Positions 24,913 through 33,877 of a DNA stretch of 64,000 nucleotides are shown here, piece by piece; position 1 is the stretch's first letter; each line of letters starts with the position of its first letter. Position numbers and translations under genes: made by a program. The stretch is taken from assembly GCF_001905345.1 (NCBI RefSeq), contig NZ_LFBV01000002.1:248001-312000 (forward strand). The letters run 5' to 3'. The stretch comes from Streptomyces uncialis (GTDB lineage: Bacteria; Actinomycetota; Actinomycetes; Streptomycetales; Streptomycetaceae). The notes below the pieces were generated by a model. That model searched no databases, was not told the origin of the DNA, and saw only the letters and a program-made list of their open reading frames with translations.

Positions 24913-25622
24913 AACCCCGCGAAGGAGACCGAGCAGGCCCGCCGCGCACTCACCGAGGCCGTGGCGGCCGTACGCAGCAGCAGCCGGGTGCCTCGGCCGG
25001 CTCGTACGGGTTGTCCGCCCCAGCCGTCCCGGCCCTTCCGGCCCTTCCGGTCGTCCCGGTTGTCCCGGTGATCCGACGGGCGTTCGCGTTGGCGTCCGGT
25101 CCACCGGGTATCCCGGTGCTCCGACCGGCGTTCGCCTTGGCCTGCGGTCCCTTCGCGCCGCGCCGCACGCACACCTCCAGCGGCGGTGCACCCAGACTTC
25201 CCGGGAGCCGATCCCGGCCGCCGCGCGGGCGGCGCACCACTCGTCGCGGGCTGCCCGGTACAGCCGCGATCACCGGTACCGGCACGAGGGTTGCCGTGCC
25301 GGGCCGCATCATCTCCGACGCCCCGGCCCGCCGGACGTCCCCGCTCCGGTCGCGTGCGCCGGAACCCCGGGGTCCGGGGAACAGATCGCGTCGCGGAGCA
25401 TCCCCGTCCAGGCAGTGTCCGACCATTCACTCCCGGTCGGCCCGCGGCGTCCGGTGCCTGCCGCGGACCTACCCGGGCTGGGCAGACCGGTGAACCGGAC
25501 GGTCCTCCCCCACGCGGATGGCCCGGCACCCGGACCCCTTTCGTCGGGGGTCAACGTGCTGAGAGGGCTGGAGTGTTGACCACCCGGCGGCGCGTTGTAG
25601 GGTGCGGCGACCGGGAGGCGAA
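24913..25622. other. 710-bp stretch without a convincing gene
   Basis: Open frames exist on both strands only because stop codons are rare at this GC content; none has a plausible RBS, codon-position bias or recognisable product. An AAGGAG at 24924-24929 has no start codon at a usable distance. The region contains the 40-bp direct repeat pair and Pro/Gly collagen-like reading in one forward frame, which suggests slippage or decay rather than a working gene. MbtH signals begin at its right end. Confidence 0.5.
25063..25150. repeat. Two 40-bp imperfect direct repeats, 48-bp period
   Basis: Units at 25063-25102 and 25111-25150 agree at 35 of 40 positions. The 48-bp period is a multiple of three, and the preceding 25030-25070 also repeats CCCTTCCGG and TCCCGGT. 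No protein in this place is convincing, so this may be degenerate minisatellite DNA or a remnant of a repetitive gene. Confidence 0.75.
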
Positions 25623-25850
25623 ATGGCTGAGACGACCAACCCGTTCGACGACGAGAACGGGGTGTTCTGGGTGCTGCGCAACGACGAGGAACAGCACTCG
25701 CTGTGGCCGGAGTTCGCTCCGGTGCCCGCCGGGTGGCAAGTGGTGCACGGCCCGGACGGCCGGGCGGCGTGCCTGGCCTACGTCGAGGAGAACTGGACCG
25801 ACCTGCGTCCGGCCTCCCTGCGCCGCGCCATGGACAACTCGACCGGTTGA
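25623..25850 (+). CDS. MbtH-family NRPS helper protein
   Basis: This 75-aa protein carries the full MbtH signature: '[35 protein letters not shown]' is represented here by its '[19 protein letters not shown]' core with the conserved S-L-W-P and W, then '[14 protein letters not shown]'. MbtH proteins bind adenylation domains and are needed for their folding and activity, so this one probably serves the A domains of the leftward operon 13 kb away. ATG 25623 follows GGGAGG by 5 nt. It is separated from the next gene by 228 bp. Confidence 0.95.
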   Translation: MAETTNPFDDENGVFWVLRNDEEQHSLWPEFAPVPAGWQVVHGPDGRAACLAYVEENWTDLRPASLRRAMDNSTG

Positions 25851-26078
25851 GCCACCGGATCGACGCACGGTCCTCACACTGGCGCGGCGGTGGACCGCTT
25901 CGTCACCTTCATCGCACTCCACGTCCGCCCGCCGTCGAGGGACGACTCGACGGTGAGCGCGCGCCGCGCTGATCCCCGCGGTGGAACGTCGGAGCCGGTC
26001 GGACAACCACAACGCACACGATGCACGGCGTGAATCGCCCGCGGGAACCTGGCGGCCTGGCGGCATAGGGGCAGAACA

Positions 26079-28007
26079 GTGAGTCGGTCCACACTTCCGT
26101 TCCCACGACCACGACCACGTTCACGGGAAAAGCGCGGGTGCGCGCTGATCGTGCAACAGGGCGCCTGGGACATGCCCAAGGAGTCGATGCCGCTCGCCGC
26201 CGGCTACCTCACAGCCGCGGCACAGGCCGATCCCGTGGTGGGACCCGAGTTCGACGTGGGAATACAGAACTTCCGCGGTGGAGAATCGCTCGGCTCGATG
26301 GCGCGCACGATCTTCTCCGGGGTCGTGCCGGACGTGCTGGCGTTCTCGGTCCTCGGCTGGAACCTCAACCAGTTCGGCGCACTCGCCGAGACCTACAAGT
26401 CGGTGCGCCCGGACGGCTGGGTCGTCTTCGGCGGAACGCACGTCGCCCACCAAGCGGAACGCGTCTTCCGACGCTTCCCCGAGGTCGACGTCGTCGCCAA
26501 CGGCGAGGGCGAGTTCACCTTCCGCGATCTGCTGCTCGCCGTCCTTGAGGAGAAGTCGCCGCACGACCTCGCGCAGGTGCCGGGAATCTCCTACCGCGAC
26601 GAGGAAGGCACGATCCACACCACAGCCGAGGCACCGCGCATCGACGACCTGGACATCATTCCGTCGCCGTTCCTCACCGGGGCCATCCCGCTGCTCGACC
26701 ACAACGGCCGGTTCCCCTACGACGTCGCGCTGATGGAGACCAACCGCGGCTGTCCGTACAAGTGCTCGTTCTGCTACTGGGGTGGCGCGGTCGGCCAGCG
26801 GATGCGCGACTTCTCCCGTGAGCGGCTGCGCGCGGAACTCGACCTCTTCGGCTATCACCAGATTCCGACGGTGGTGTTGTGCGACTCGAACTTCGGCATG
26901 CGGCAGCCGGACGCGGAGTTCGTCGAGGACCTCGTCAGAACGCGCGAGAAATACGGGTTCCCGCGGTCGTTGGAGACGTCGTGGGCGAAGAACAAGTCCA
27001 AGACGTTCCACAACATCATCCGCCGGATGAAGGCCGAGGGGTTCCAGAGCTCGTTCACCGTGGCGCTTCAGACCCTGGACGACACGGCGTTGCGTGACAT
27101 GGGCAGAAGCAATATGCGGCTGAACCAGTGGAAGGATCTGGCGGCATGGCTCGCGGCGGAGGGGCTCGACGCCTATGCCGAGCTGATCTGGGGCGCGCCG
27201 GGTGAGACGGTCGACTCGTTCCTGACGGGCTACGACCGGCTGTCCGAACATGTGTCCCGTATCGCCGTCTACCCCCTGTTGCTGCTGCCCAACACGAACT
27301 ACACGGAGAACCGCGAGGAGCACGGCTTCGTCACCGTGCGCGGCGACAACGACGACTTCGAGTACGTTCTCGCCAACCGCACCGTCACGGTCGCGGAGAA
27401 CACGATGATGCAGCGGTTCATGTTCTGGGCCCGGATGATGAGCGAGAACATGTACTTCCGGCACATCTGGGTGCCGCTGCGGGAGCTCGCCGGGCTCACC
27501 CAGAGCGCCGCACTGCTGATGCTGTCGGACTGGTTCCAGGACTCGGCCGATCCGGCCGTCGCCGAGTTACTCGGCCACGGCCGCGAGTTCACCGACTCCG
27601 GCCTGGTCGTCGAGTCGCTGCACAAGCTCTACGCCGACCCGCGGTTCGCGCCGATCTTCCAGCGGTGGTGGGACGAGGCGATCCTGCCGAAGGTGCCCGA
27701 GCGGCACAGACCGCTGCTGAACGAGATCTTCCGCTACGACAACACGACCCGTCCGATCTACGCCGGAGCGGGTGCCGAGGACGCCGAGGTGCGCAGCATC
27801 GACGGCCTGCCGCACTACGTCCGCAGCGGCCTGCGGTTCCAGTACGCGATGCCGCAGGTCCTCGACGCCATCCGCGCGAGCCGGCCGTTCGACGACGAAC
27901 CCTCGCCGGTCGAACTGACGCTCGCGTACCGCATCGGGTTCGACGACTACCTCGACAACCACGAACTCGCGACCTACTACGCCGGTCGTTGCCTCGATAT
28001 CCGGTAG
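26079..28007 (+). CDS. Second cobalamin-binding-type radical SAM enzyme, with TTA codon
   Basis: This 642-aa protein has an N-terminal B12-binding-like domain (about 25-170, 'YKSVRPDGWVVFGGTHVAHQ', 'DVVANGEGEFTFRDLL') and a radical SAM core with C225-x3-C229-x2-C232 ('CPYKCSFCYWGG'). A long C-terminal helical domain (about 430-642) is rich in aromatic residues. The layout recalls KedN5/PhpK-type enzymes, which methylate sp2 or sp3 carbons or phosphorus with methylcobalamin. It shares no close similarity by eye with the first radical SAM protein (16253-17917). GTG 26079 follows AGGGGC. Codon 497 (27567-27569) is TTA, which ties its translation to bldA. It is transcribed alone and is the last gene clearly belonging to the cluster. 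Confidence 0.87.
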   Translation: MSRSTLPFPRPRPRSREKRGCALIVQQGAWDMPKESMPLAAGYLTAAAQADPVVGPEFDVGIQNFRGGESLGSMARTIFSGVVPDVLAFSVLGWNLNQFGALAETYKSVRPDGWVVFGGTHVAHQAERVFRRFPEVDVVANGEGEFTFRDLLLAVLEEKSPHDLAQVPGISYRDEEGTIHTTAEAPRIDDLDIIPSPFLTGAIPLLDHNGRFPYDVALMETNRGCPYKCSFCYWGGAVGQRMRDFSRERLRAELDLFGYHQIPTVVLCDSNFGMRQPDAEFVEDLVRTREKYGFPRSLETSWAKNKSKTFHNIIRRMKAEGFQSSFTVALQTLDDTALRDMGRSNMRLNQWKDLAAWLAAEGLDAYAELIWGAPGETVDSFLTGYDRLSEHVSRIAVYPLLLLPNTNYTENREEHGFVTVRGDNDDFEYVLANRTVTVAENTMMQRFMFWARMMSENMYFRHIWVPLRELAGLTQSAALLMLSDWFQDSADPAVAELLGHGREFTDSGLVVESLHKLYADPRFAPIFQRWWDEAILPKVPERHRPLLNEIFRYDNTTRPIYAGAGAEDAEVRSIDGLPHYVRSGLRFQYAMPQVLDAIRASRPFDDEPSPVELTLAYRIGFDDYLDNHELATYYAGRCLDIR

Positions 28008-28172
28008 CGGACAGCACAGCGGGCGAACACTCCGTATCGCCACCGGGCCCCGTGGTCCGGGAGGCGTCGCCGCTGGACGGGTCGGCCCACGGCGGAGCGC
28101 GGTTCGCACGCGGGATCCGTCCGGCACAGGAGCGGCAGGTTCCGGGAACCGTCCGGCAGGCGGGCCGCGGGC

Positions 28173-28877
28173 TCAGTCGTGCGGGCCGCCGGTGCCGGTC
28201 CGCGAGTCGATCCGGTGGGCCAGTCCGTCGAGATAGATGCCGAGCTTGTCGGTGAACCAGCCGCGCCCGTGCCAGGTGTCCTCGGCGGTGAACACCTCCA
28301 GGAACGGGGTGTCGACCGACCAGCTGCTGCGGTACTCCTCCCGTACGGTCCGGCCGCCACCGGCCGCCGTCTCCCCGTCGAGATGGCGCATCGCGATCCA
28401 GGAGGTGAGGGTCAGTTCGGCGACGAAGTCCACCGACACCACCGCGTCACGGTCACTGAGCCCGGCCGCCACCAGCGAACGGCCGTAGCGGACCAGTCGC
28501 TCGATGATGGCCGGCGGGGTGCCCGGGGTGGTGAGCACGGCCTGGGCGATACCCGGATGGGTGTCGCAGAGCTCCCAGAGCCGGTCGGCGAGCCGCCCCA
28601 GCAGCTCGCGCCAGGGCAGCTCCTCGGACGGCCACTCGACCCGGTCCACGGCCACCCCGATCGCGGTGCGCAGCAGATCGTCGCGGTCCTGCACATAGCG
28701 GTAGAGCGTGGAGTGGCTGACGCCGAGCCGGGCCGCGACGCTGGGCATGCTGAACGTCGCCAGCCCCTCGGCGAGCGCGGCCTCGGCGACGGCCCGGGTG
28801 GTGAGCGACCGCGACGGGCCGGGGCGGCGGCCCGGCCGGACCCCGCGGGGGGTCCGGCCGGGAGTGCCGTCGGTCAT
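28173..28877 (-). CDS. TetR-family repressor
   Basis: This 234-aa protein has a basic N-terminal tail and a TetR DNA-binding domain ('TRAVAEAALAEGLATFSMPSVAARLGVSHSTLYRYVQDRDDLL', cited only for its 'VAARLGVSHSTLYRYV' recognition region), then a helical ligand domain with 'HPGIAQAVLTTPGTPPAIIERL'. The ATG at 28877 overlaps the ABC transporter stop, which makes it the last gene of a three-gene operon and a likely autorepressor. A perfect CAGACA-GAC-TGTCTG palindrome 14 bp before the operon's first start codon is the obvious candidate operator. The ligand may be a transported siderophore or drug. Confidence 0.88.
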   Translation of the reverse strand: MTDGTPGRTPRGVRPGRRPGPSRSLTTRAVAEAALAEGLATFSMPSVAARLGVSHSTLYRYVQDRDDLLRTAIGVAVDRVEWPSEELPWRELLGRLADRLWELCDTHPGIAQAVLTTPGTPPAIIERLVRYGRSLVAAGLSDRDAVVSVDFVAELTLTSWIAMRHLDGETAAGGGRTVREEYRSSWSVDTPFLEVFTAEDTWHGRGWFTDKLGIYLDGLAHRIDSRTGTGGPHD

Positions 28878-30613
28878 GAGCCCGCCGCGGTGATCCGCCA
28901 CCCGGCCGCCCGGCTCCGCTCGTGCCAGAACCGTGCGTAATGCCCGTCGAGGGCGAGGAGCTCGGTATGGGTGCCGCGTTCCGCCACCCGTCCTTCGTGG
29001 AGCACCACGATCTGGTCCGCTGTTGTCACGGTGCTCAGCCTATGGGCGATGACCAGCAGGGTGCTGTTTCTGCGCAGTTCCTCCATGGAGCGCCGCACCG
29101 CCGCCTCGTTCTCCGGGTCGAGTGCGGCGGTGGCCTCGTCGAGCAGCACCACGGGCGCGTTCTTGAGCAGGGCGCGGGCGACCGACACCCGCTGGCGCTC
29201 GCCGCCCGAGAGCGCACTGCCGCCCTCGCCGACCCGGGCCTCCCAGCCGTCCGGGAGCCGGGCGACGATCTCGTCCACCCCGGCGAGCGAGGCCGCGCGG
29301 CGGATCTCGTCGTCGTCGGCGTCCGGACGGCCGATCCGGATGTTGCCGATCAGCGTGTCGTCGAAGAGATACACATCCTGGAAGACCAGGGCCAGCTGGG
29401 CCATCAGATCCTCGGTGCGCTGTTCCCGGACGTCCACCCCGCCGACCCGTACGGTGCCCTCGCGGACGTCGAAGAAGCGGGCGATCAGCCGGGTCAGGGT
29501 GGTCTTGCCGGAGCCGGAGGCCCCGACCAGGGCGGTCATGGTGCGCGGCGGCACGGTGAAGCCGACTCCGTCGAGCACGGCCGGGCCGTCCCCGTACCCG
29601 AATCGCACCCCGGTCAGCTCGATCTCGCCCGGGGCGCGCACCGGGGCGGAGTGCTCGGGGGCGGGCAGCGACCGTTCGTCCAGCACCGCGCGTACCCGGC
29701 GCAGGTCGTTGCCGGCCATCCGCAGCACCCCGGCGAGCTCGCCCACCTCCGCCAGCGGTCCGGTGAAGCGGGCCACCAGGGCGAGCAGTGTGACGAGTTC
29801 GACCGGGTCGACGCTGTCCCGGAGCGCGAGCAGGGCGCCTACCGCGATCAGCGCGGAGAAGCAGAACTGTACGGCGAAACCGCTCAGCAGCATGCCGGGC
29901 ATCGAGAGCAGCACCTGCCTGCGGGAGGCGGTCCGCTGCTCCTCCAGGGCGTCCTCCAACGGCCGGTAGTTGCCGGTGGTGCGCCCGAAGGCACGCAGCA
30001 CGGCCTGGTTGCGGGCGAATTCGAGGACCCGGTTGGCGGCCTCCACCCCGGCCCGGTCGTTCTCCTCGTCGGCCCGCCCGAGCAGCCGTATCGACAGCCG
30101 CGCGGCCAGCAGGATCAGTGGCGAGCAGACCAGCACGGCGAGTCCGAGCCGCCACTCGTGCCAGAACATCACCACGACCACGGTGGCCGGGGCGAGGACT
30201 CCGGTGACCAGCGGCTGGAGCAGATGGGCGCAGCTGCCCGCGATCGACAGCACCGACTTGGTGCCGATGCGGCTCAGCCGTCCCACCGTGGTGCTGTCGA
30301 ACCAGCCCAGCGGCAGGGTCACCGCATGGTCGCCGAGCCGGTGGTGGAGCGTGGTCAGGATGACCAGGGCGAGCCGGAATCCCAGCATGGCCTGGGCGTA
30401 GTGGGTGACGAGCGAGAGCGCCACCGCTCCCGCCATCCAGGGGAGCCAGGCGGCGGCGCCGTCGGTGTCGCCCGCCAGCAGCCGTCCCACCACGGGCACG
30501 AGGAAGGCGACCGCCGCGCCCTGCGCGACGCCGTTGAGGGTGAGGGTGCCCAGATAGCGGCCGAGGTCCCGGCGGTGGTCCGGGCCGAGGGTGGCCGCGA
30601 GGTCGCGGATCAT
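28874..30613 (-). CDS. ABC transporter, fused TM-ATPase half-transporter B
   Basis: This 579-aa half-transporter has about six membrane helices (1-310) and a nucleotide-binding domain with Walker A 'GASGSGKTTL', signature 'LSGGERQRVSVARALL', Walker B 'VVLLDEATAALD' and H-loop 'VIAHRLST'. It is translationally coupled (ATGA) to its partner and to the TetR gene. Paired half-transporters under an iron box are typical of siderophore systems such as YbtPQ and IrtAB, some of which import ferric siderophore while others export. Direction cannot be told from sequence. Confidence 0.9.
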   Translation of the reverse strand: MIRDLAATLGPDHRRDLGRYLGTLTLNGVAQGAAVAFLVPVVGRLLAGDTDGAAAWLPWMAGAVALSLVTHYAQAMLGFRLALVILTTLHHRLGDHAVTLPLGWFDSTTVGRLSRIGTKSVLSIAGSCAHLLQPLVTGVLAPATVVVVMFWHEWRLGLAVLVCSPLILLAARLSIRLLGRADEENDRAGVEAANRVLEFARNQAVLRAFGRTTGNYRPLEDALEEQRTASRRQVLLSMPGMLLSGFAVQFCFSALIAVGALLALRDSVDPVELVTLLALVARFTGPLAEVGELAGVLRMAGNDLRRVRAVLDERSLPAPEHSAPVRAPGEIELTGVRFGYGDGPAVLDGVGFTVPPRTMTALVGASGSGKTTLTRLIARFFDVREGTVRVGGVDVREQRTEDLMAQLALVFQDVYLFDDTLIGNIRIGRPDADDDEIRRAASLAGVDEIVARLPDGWEARVGEGGSALSGGERQRVSVARALLKNAPVVLLDEATAALDPENEAAVRRSMEELRRNSTLLVIAHRLSTVTTADQIVVLHEGRVAERGTHTELLALDGHYARFWHERSRAAGWRITAAGS

Positions 30614-32427
30614 GCGCTGGTCCTCTCATGGGTCGCCCACAGCCGGGCGTAGCGGCCGTCGGCGGCCAGCAGTGCGTCATGGGTCCCGCTCTCCACCAGC
30701 CGCCCGTGATCGAGTACGGCGATGGTGTCGGCGGTGACGATGGTGGAGAGCCGGTGGGCGATGACCAGTACGGTCCGGCCCGCGACCAGGGGCGCTATCG
30801 CGTCCTGGATCTCGGCCTCCGGCCCGGGGTCGGCGAAGGCGGTGGCCTCGTCGAGGACGAGTACGGGGGTGTCCGCGAGGAGCGCGCGGGCGATGGAGAT
30901 CCGCTGTGCCTCGCCGCCGGAGAGGGCGAGCCCCTCGCCGACCACCGTGTCGTAGCCGTCCGGGAGCGCCAGTATCCGCTCATGGACCCGGGCCGCCTCG
31001 GCCGCCGCCCGGACCTCGTCGTCACCGGCCTCCGGTCTGCCGAGCCGGATGTTGTCGCGGAGCGTGCCGCGGACCAGCTGGACGTCCTGGAGCACGAAGC
31101 CGACATTGCGGTAGAGCTCGGCGGTGCTCAGCTCGCGGACGTCCACCCCGCCCACGGTGACCCGGCCGGCCGTCACGTCGTGGAAGCGGGTGACGAGGGA
31201 GGCGAGGGTGGATTTCCCGGCGCCGGACGGGCCGACCAGCGCGGTCAGGGTGCCGGGGGCCAGCCGCAGGCTCACCCCGTCCAGGATCCGCCGTTCGCCG
31301 TCATAGCTGAAGGAGACGTCCTCCAGCGCGACCTCGTGCCCCTCGGGGACACGCGGGTGTTCGGGTTCGGGCAGTACGGGGAGGGTGAGCACGGAGTCGA
31401 TGCGCAGCGCCGCCGCTTCCGCCTCCCGCCGGGCCTGCGCGCCGAAGCCGAGGGTGACCAGGAAGGAGGGGAGGATCATCGCGACCAGCGAGGCGGTCAG
31501 CACATCGACCGGTGCCACCCAGCCGTGCGAGACGAACCAGACGCCGCCGCCGAGATTGATGAGCAGGACCACCGGCGGCGAGATCGCCATCGAGGCCAGT
31601 GCCTCCAGCTTGAGCATCGGCCGCACCCAGTCGCTGTAGTTCCGGCCGAAGCCGGTCGCCGCCTCCCGGTAGCTCGTATGGGCCCGGCCGGTGCGGCCGA
31701 AGGTCTTGACCACCGCGATGCCCTGGACGAACTCCACGATGCTGCGGTTGACCGCCGCGATCCCGGCGTCCATCGCGGCCATTTGCGGGCCGAAGTCCCG
31801 CATCATCCAGCCGTACGCGCCGGCGTAGACGGGGATCGTGGCGACGGCGAGCAGCGCGAGCCGCCAGTCCAGCCAGAGCAGATAGCCGAAACCGGCGACC
31901 GGGACGGTGATCGCGCCGACCGTCTCGACCGCGCTGTGCGCGACGAGATGGTGCAGATCGTGGACGTCGTTCTGGGCCGCCTTCCGCACCGAGGCGGAGG
32001 AGTTGGTGTCGAACCAGCCGAGCGGGGCCCGGCCCAGCCGGGCCACGATCCGGCGCCGCAGTGACGCCTGGAGTCCGACATCGGCGAAGTGGGTGACGGC
32101 CAGGGCCGCCGCGCCGAAGAGGCCGCGCGCGGACAGTCCGATCAGGGCGATCATCACGGCCCGGCGCACCGAGTCCTCGTCCGTCGGGCCTGCCGCGAGC
32201 AGGGTGCGGGCGAGTTCGGCGAGGGCGATGAAGGGGACGACCGCGGCGGCGGCACCGATCATCTGGAGCGCCATGCCGATCCGGATGCGGACGCGGACGG
32301 GGGCGAGCAGTCCCTTCAGGACGGCACGGGCCCGTTCCACGCCGTTCTCCGGCGTGATCCGTCCGGCGGGAGCGGGCGGGTCGCCGGTCTCCTGTCGGGG
32401 TGCCGCCGGGGTATCGGTCAGGGCCAT
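30610..32427 (-). CDS. ABC transporter, fused TM-ATPase half-transporter A
   Basis: This 605-aa partner of the preceding half-transporter has a Pro-rich cytosolic start, six predicted helices and a nucleotide-binding domain with Walker A 'GPSGAGKSTL', signature 'LSGGEAQRISIARALL', Walker B 'VLVLDEATAFADPG' and H-loop 'VIAHRLST'. The ATG at 32427 follows AAGGAGG, a very strong RBS. It is the first gene of the operon and is preceded within 50 bp by a palindrome and an iron box, so it should be induced on iron starvation and also answer to the TetR protein encoded downstream. Whether it serves the adjacent biosynthetic cluster is unknown. Confidence 0.9.
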   Translation of the reverse strand: MALTDTPAAPRQETGDPPAPAGRITPENGVERARAVLKGLLAPVRVRIRIGMALQMIGAAAAVVPFIALAELARTLLAAGPTDEDSVRRAVMIALIGLSARGLFGAAALAVTHFADVGLQASLRRRIVARLGRAPLGWFDTNSSASVRKAAQNDVHDLHHLVAHSAVETVGAITVPVAGFGYLLWLDWRLALLAVATIPVYAGAYGWMMRDFGPQMAAMDAGIAAVNRSIVEFVQGIAVVKTFGRTGRAHTSYREAATGFGRNYSDWVRPMLKLEALASMAISPPVVLLINLGGGVWFVSHGWVAPVDVLTASLVAMILPSFLVTLGFGAQARREAEAAALRIDSVLTLPVLPEPEHPRVPEGHEVALEDVSFSYDGERRILDGVSLRLAPGTLTALVGPSGAGKSTLASLVTRFHDVTAGRVTVGGVDVRELSTAELYRNVGFVLQDVQLVRGTLRDNIRLGRPEAGDDEVRAAAEAARVHERILALPDGYDTVVGEGLALSGGEAQRISIARALLADTPVLVLDEATAFADPGPEAEIQDAIAPLVAGRTVLVIAHRLSTIVTADTIAVLDHGRLVESGTHDALLAADGRYARLWATHERTSA

Positions 32428-32440
32428 GCCGCCTCCTTCA

Positions 32441-32455
32441 CAGACAGACTGTCTG
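32441..32455. promoter_or_regulatory. Palindromic operator CAGACAGACTGTCTG
   Basis: Perfect 6-bp arms CAGACA/TGTCTG with a 3-bp spacer lie between the ABC operon's RBS and the iron box. The location fits an operator for the TetR protein encoded by the last gene of that operon. No binding evidence is available. Confidence 0.6.
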
Positions 32456-32457
32456 GA

Positions 32458-32476
32458 TTAAGTGAGGCTAACCTAA
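32458..32476. promoter_or_regulatory. DmdR/IdeR-type iron box
   Basis: The 19 bases TTAAGTGAGGCTAACCTAA match the actinobacterial iron-box consensus TTAGGTTAGGCTAACCTAA at 17 of 19 positions. It lies 31 bp upstream of the ABC operon start, where a repressor with bound Fe2+ would block transcription. Confidence 0.82.
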
Positions 32477-32496
32477 GTAAGGATGTGGGTAAAGGC

Positions 32497-32706
32497 TCAG
32501 GGTGGGGCGGAGGCGATCAGCCTCGGCGGGCTCCAGCGCGGCTTCGTGCCGTACACGGGCGCGTCGGGCGCGACATCCAAGCGGCCGTTGTCCGCGTCGA
32601 AACCCACGGCCGTCACATGCCCGGCGAGTGCGCGCGCGGCCGCAGCGAGGATGTCGTCGAACCGGGCGAGGGTGCCGCCGACGGCCGCCGGGACGGCCAT
32701 TGCCAC
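32497..32706 (-). pseudogene. Fragment resembling DUF721 (DciA-like) protein
   Basis: A 69-codon reverse-strand frame ends 'GFDADNGRLDVAPDAPVYGTKPRWSPPRLIASA', of which 'GRLDVAPDAPVYGT' closely recalls the C-terminal core of actinobacterial DUF721 proteins. The N-terminal half of such a protein is missing and the preceding sequence is in another frame without recognisable homology. I read it as a truncated remnant, although a short expressed ORF cannot be excluded. Confidence 0.4.
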
Positions 32707-33040
32707 GCTCGGGCATCATCCGGCTGATCGCCGCGCCGGACAGTCAGAAGCTGCTCAGCCCACTGCTCAGGGCCGGGACGTCGGCGTCGCCCACCATGAC
32801 GTGCGGTCCGGCTCCGCCGACGGTTGGGTAGGTCGACACGGATATACGTGGGGGCATCGGCGATCCGCCCGCGCGGGCGAGGCCGGCGTCGGCCCCACCC
32901 GCGCGACCAGGGCTGACGCCGCGATTCCCCCACCGGTGGGCGGAGCCGAGGAGCTACCCCCGCGCGGGCGGGGACGGCGAAGCGCTCGATCGCGCCGTGC
33001 GGCCGATGAGCTTCCCCGGGCTCCGCTCCGGACAGGTGGG
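32707..33040. other. 334-bp gap, no gene seen
   Basis: This lies downstream of the PIG-L gene and upstream of the DUF721-like fragment. It holds short GC palindromes (for example 32866-32879, CGCCCGCGCGGGCG) but no clear terminator loop and no coding signal. Confidence 0.4.
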
Positions 33041-33877
33041 TCAGCGCAGTCCGGCGAAGAGATCGTTCTCGGGTACGGCCGTGCCGGTGGCGTCCTGGAC
33101 GCGTACGAAGGTCTCCATGCCCATCAACTCGCCGAACCTCTCCTTGCCCATCTTGAGGAAGAAGATGTTCTCGCCCTGACTGGCGTGCGCGGCCAGCGCG
33201 TCGAACTTCTGGCCGCTGAACGCGGTGGTGTCCACCCACGTGGTGATCTCATCGTCGGGCAGCCCGATCTCGGCCATCGCGGCGGCCTCGGCGGGATCCG
33301 GCTCCGGCATGTCCGGATGGAACTCGCGCATGAGCTCCCCGAACCGCCGCATCCCCGAGCGGGGCATCGTGGTCCAGTACACCTTCGGCGCCTGCTCGGT
33401 CATCTTCAGCGCCGCCATCGTGATGCGGTGGGCCTGGATGTGATCGGGGTGGCCGTAGAAGCCGTTCTCGTCGTAGGTGACGACCACGTCAGGCCGGTAG
33501 TGCCGCATGAGTTCCGCGAGCCGGGCCGCGCCTTCCTCCACGGGGGTCCGCCAGAAGGATCCCGGGGCGTCGTTGGTCGGCCAGCCCATCATCCCGGAGT
33601 CGGCGTAGTCCAGCATCTCCAGATCGCTGACCTTCAGCACCTCACAGCTCGCCTCAAGTTCTTCACGGCGCATCAAGGCGACCGCCGCCGGATCGTGCCC
33701 GGGATCGCCCGGCTTGACACCCCCCGGTCCGTCACCGCAACCGCCGTCGGTACATGTCACGAGAACCGTGCGGATGCCTTCCGCCGCGTACCGCGCGAGG
33801 ACCCCTCCGGTTCCGGTGGCCTCGTCGTCGGGATGGGCGTGCACTGCCATCAGCGTCAAAGGTCGGTCAGTCGTCAT
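33041..33877 (-). CDS. PIG-L family zinc deacetylase (MshB/Mca-like)
   Basis: This 278-aa protein begins with the family hallmark 'LMAVHAHPDDEATGTGG' (zinc ligands H and D plus catalytic D) and has the third ligand in 'ENGFYGHPDHIQAHRI'. Length and motifs fit the LmbE/PIG-L group that removes acetyl from GlcNAc-type substrates; in actinobacteria these include mycothiol deacetylase MshB and conjugate amidase Mca. ATG 33877 follows AGGAGG. Upstream, 33878-34166 has no gene. The gene stands alone, so its exact substrate is not indicated. Confidence 0.9.
   Translation of the reverse strand: MTTDRPLTLMAVHAHPDDEATGTGGVLARYAAEGIRTVLVTCTDGGCGDGPGGVKPGDPGHDPAAVALMRREELEASCEVLKVSDLEMLDYADSGMMGWPTNDAPGSFWRTPVEEGAARLAELMRHYRPDVVVTYDENGFYGHPDHIQAHRITMAALKMTEQAPKVYWTTMPRSGMRRFGELMREFHPDMPEPDPAEAAAMAEIGLPDDEITTWVDTTAFSGQKFDALAAHASQGENIFFLKMGKERFGELMGMETFVRVQDATGTAVPENDLFAGLR

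Noticed and set aside
24861..25529. Reverse Arg/Gly-rich frames in the gap before MbtH
   Set aside because: No RBS or family, and they cover the repeats and the terminator hairpin; best read as non-coding.
1..28007. Siderophore biosynthetic cluster, suggested by the adjacent iron box
   Set aside because: No iron box was seen within the cluster itself, and no hydroxamate genes or salicylate/DHB synthesis genes are present; the iron-controlled operon is separate.
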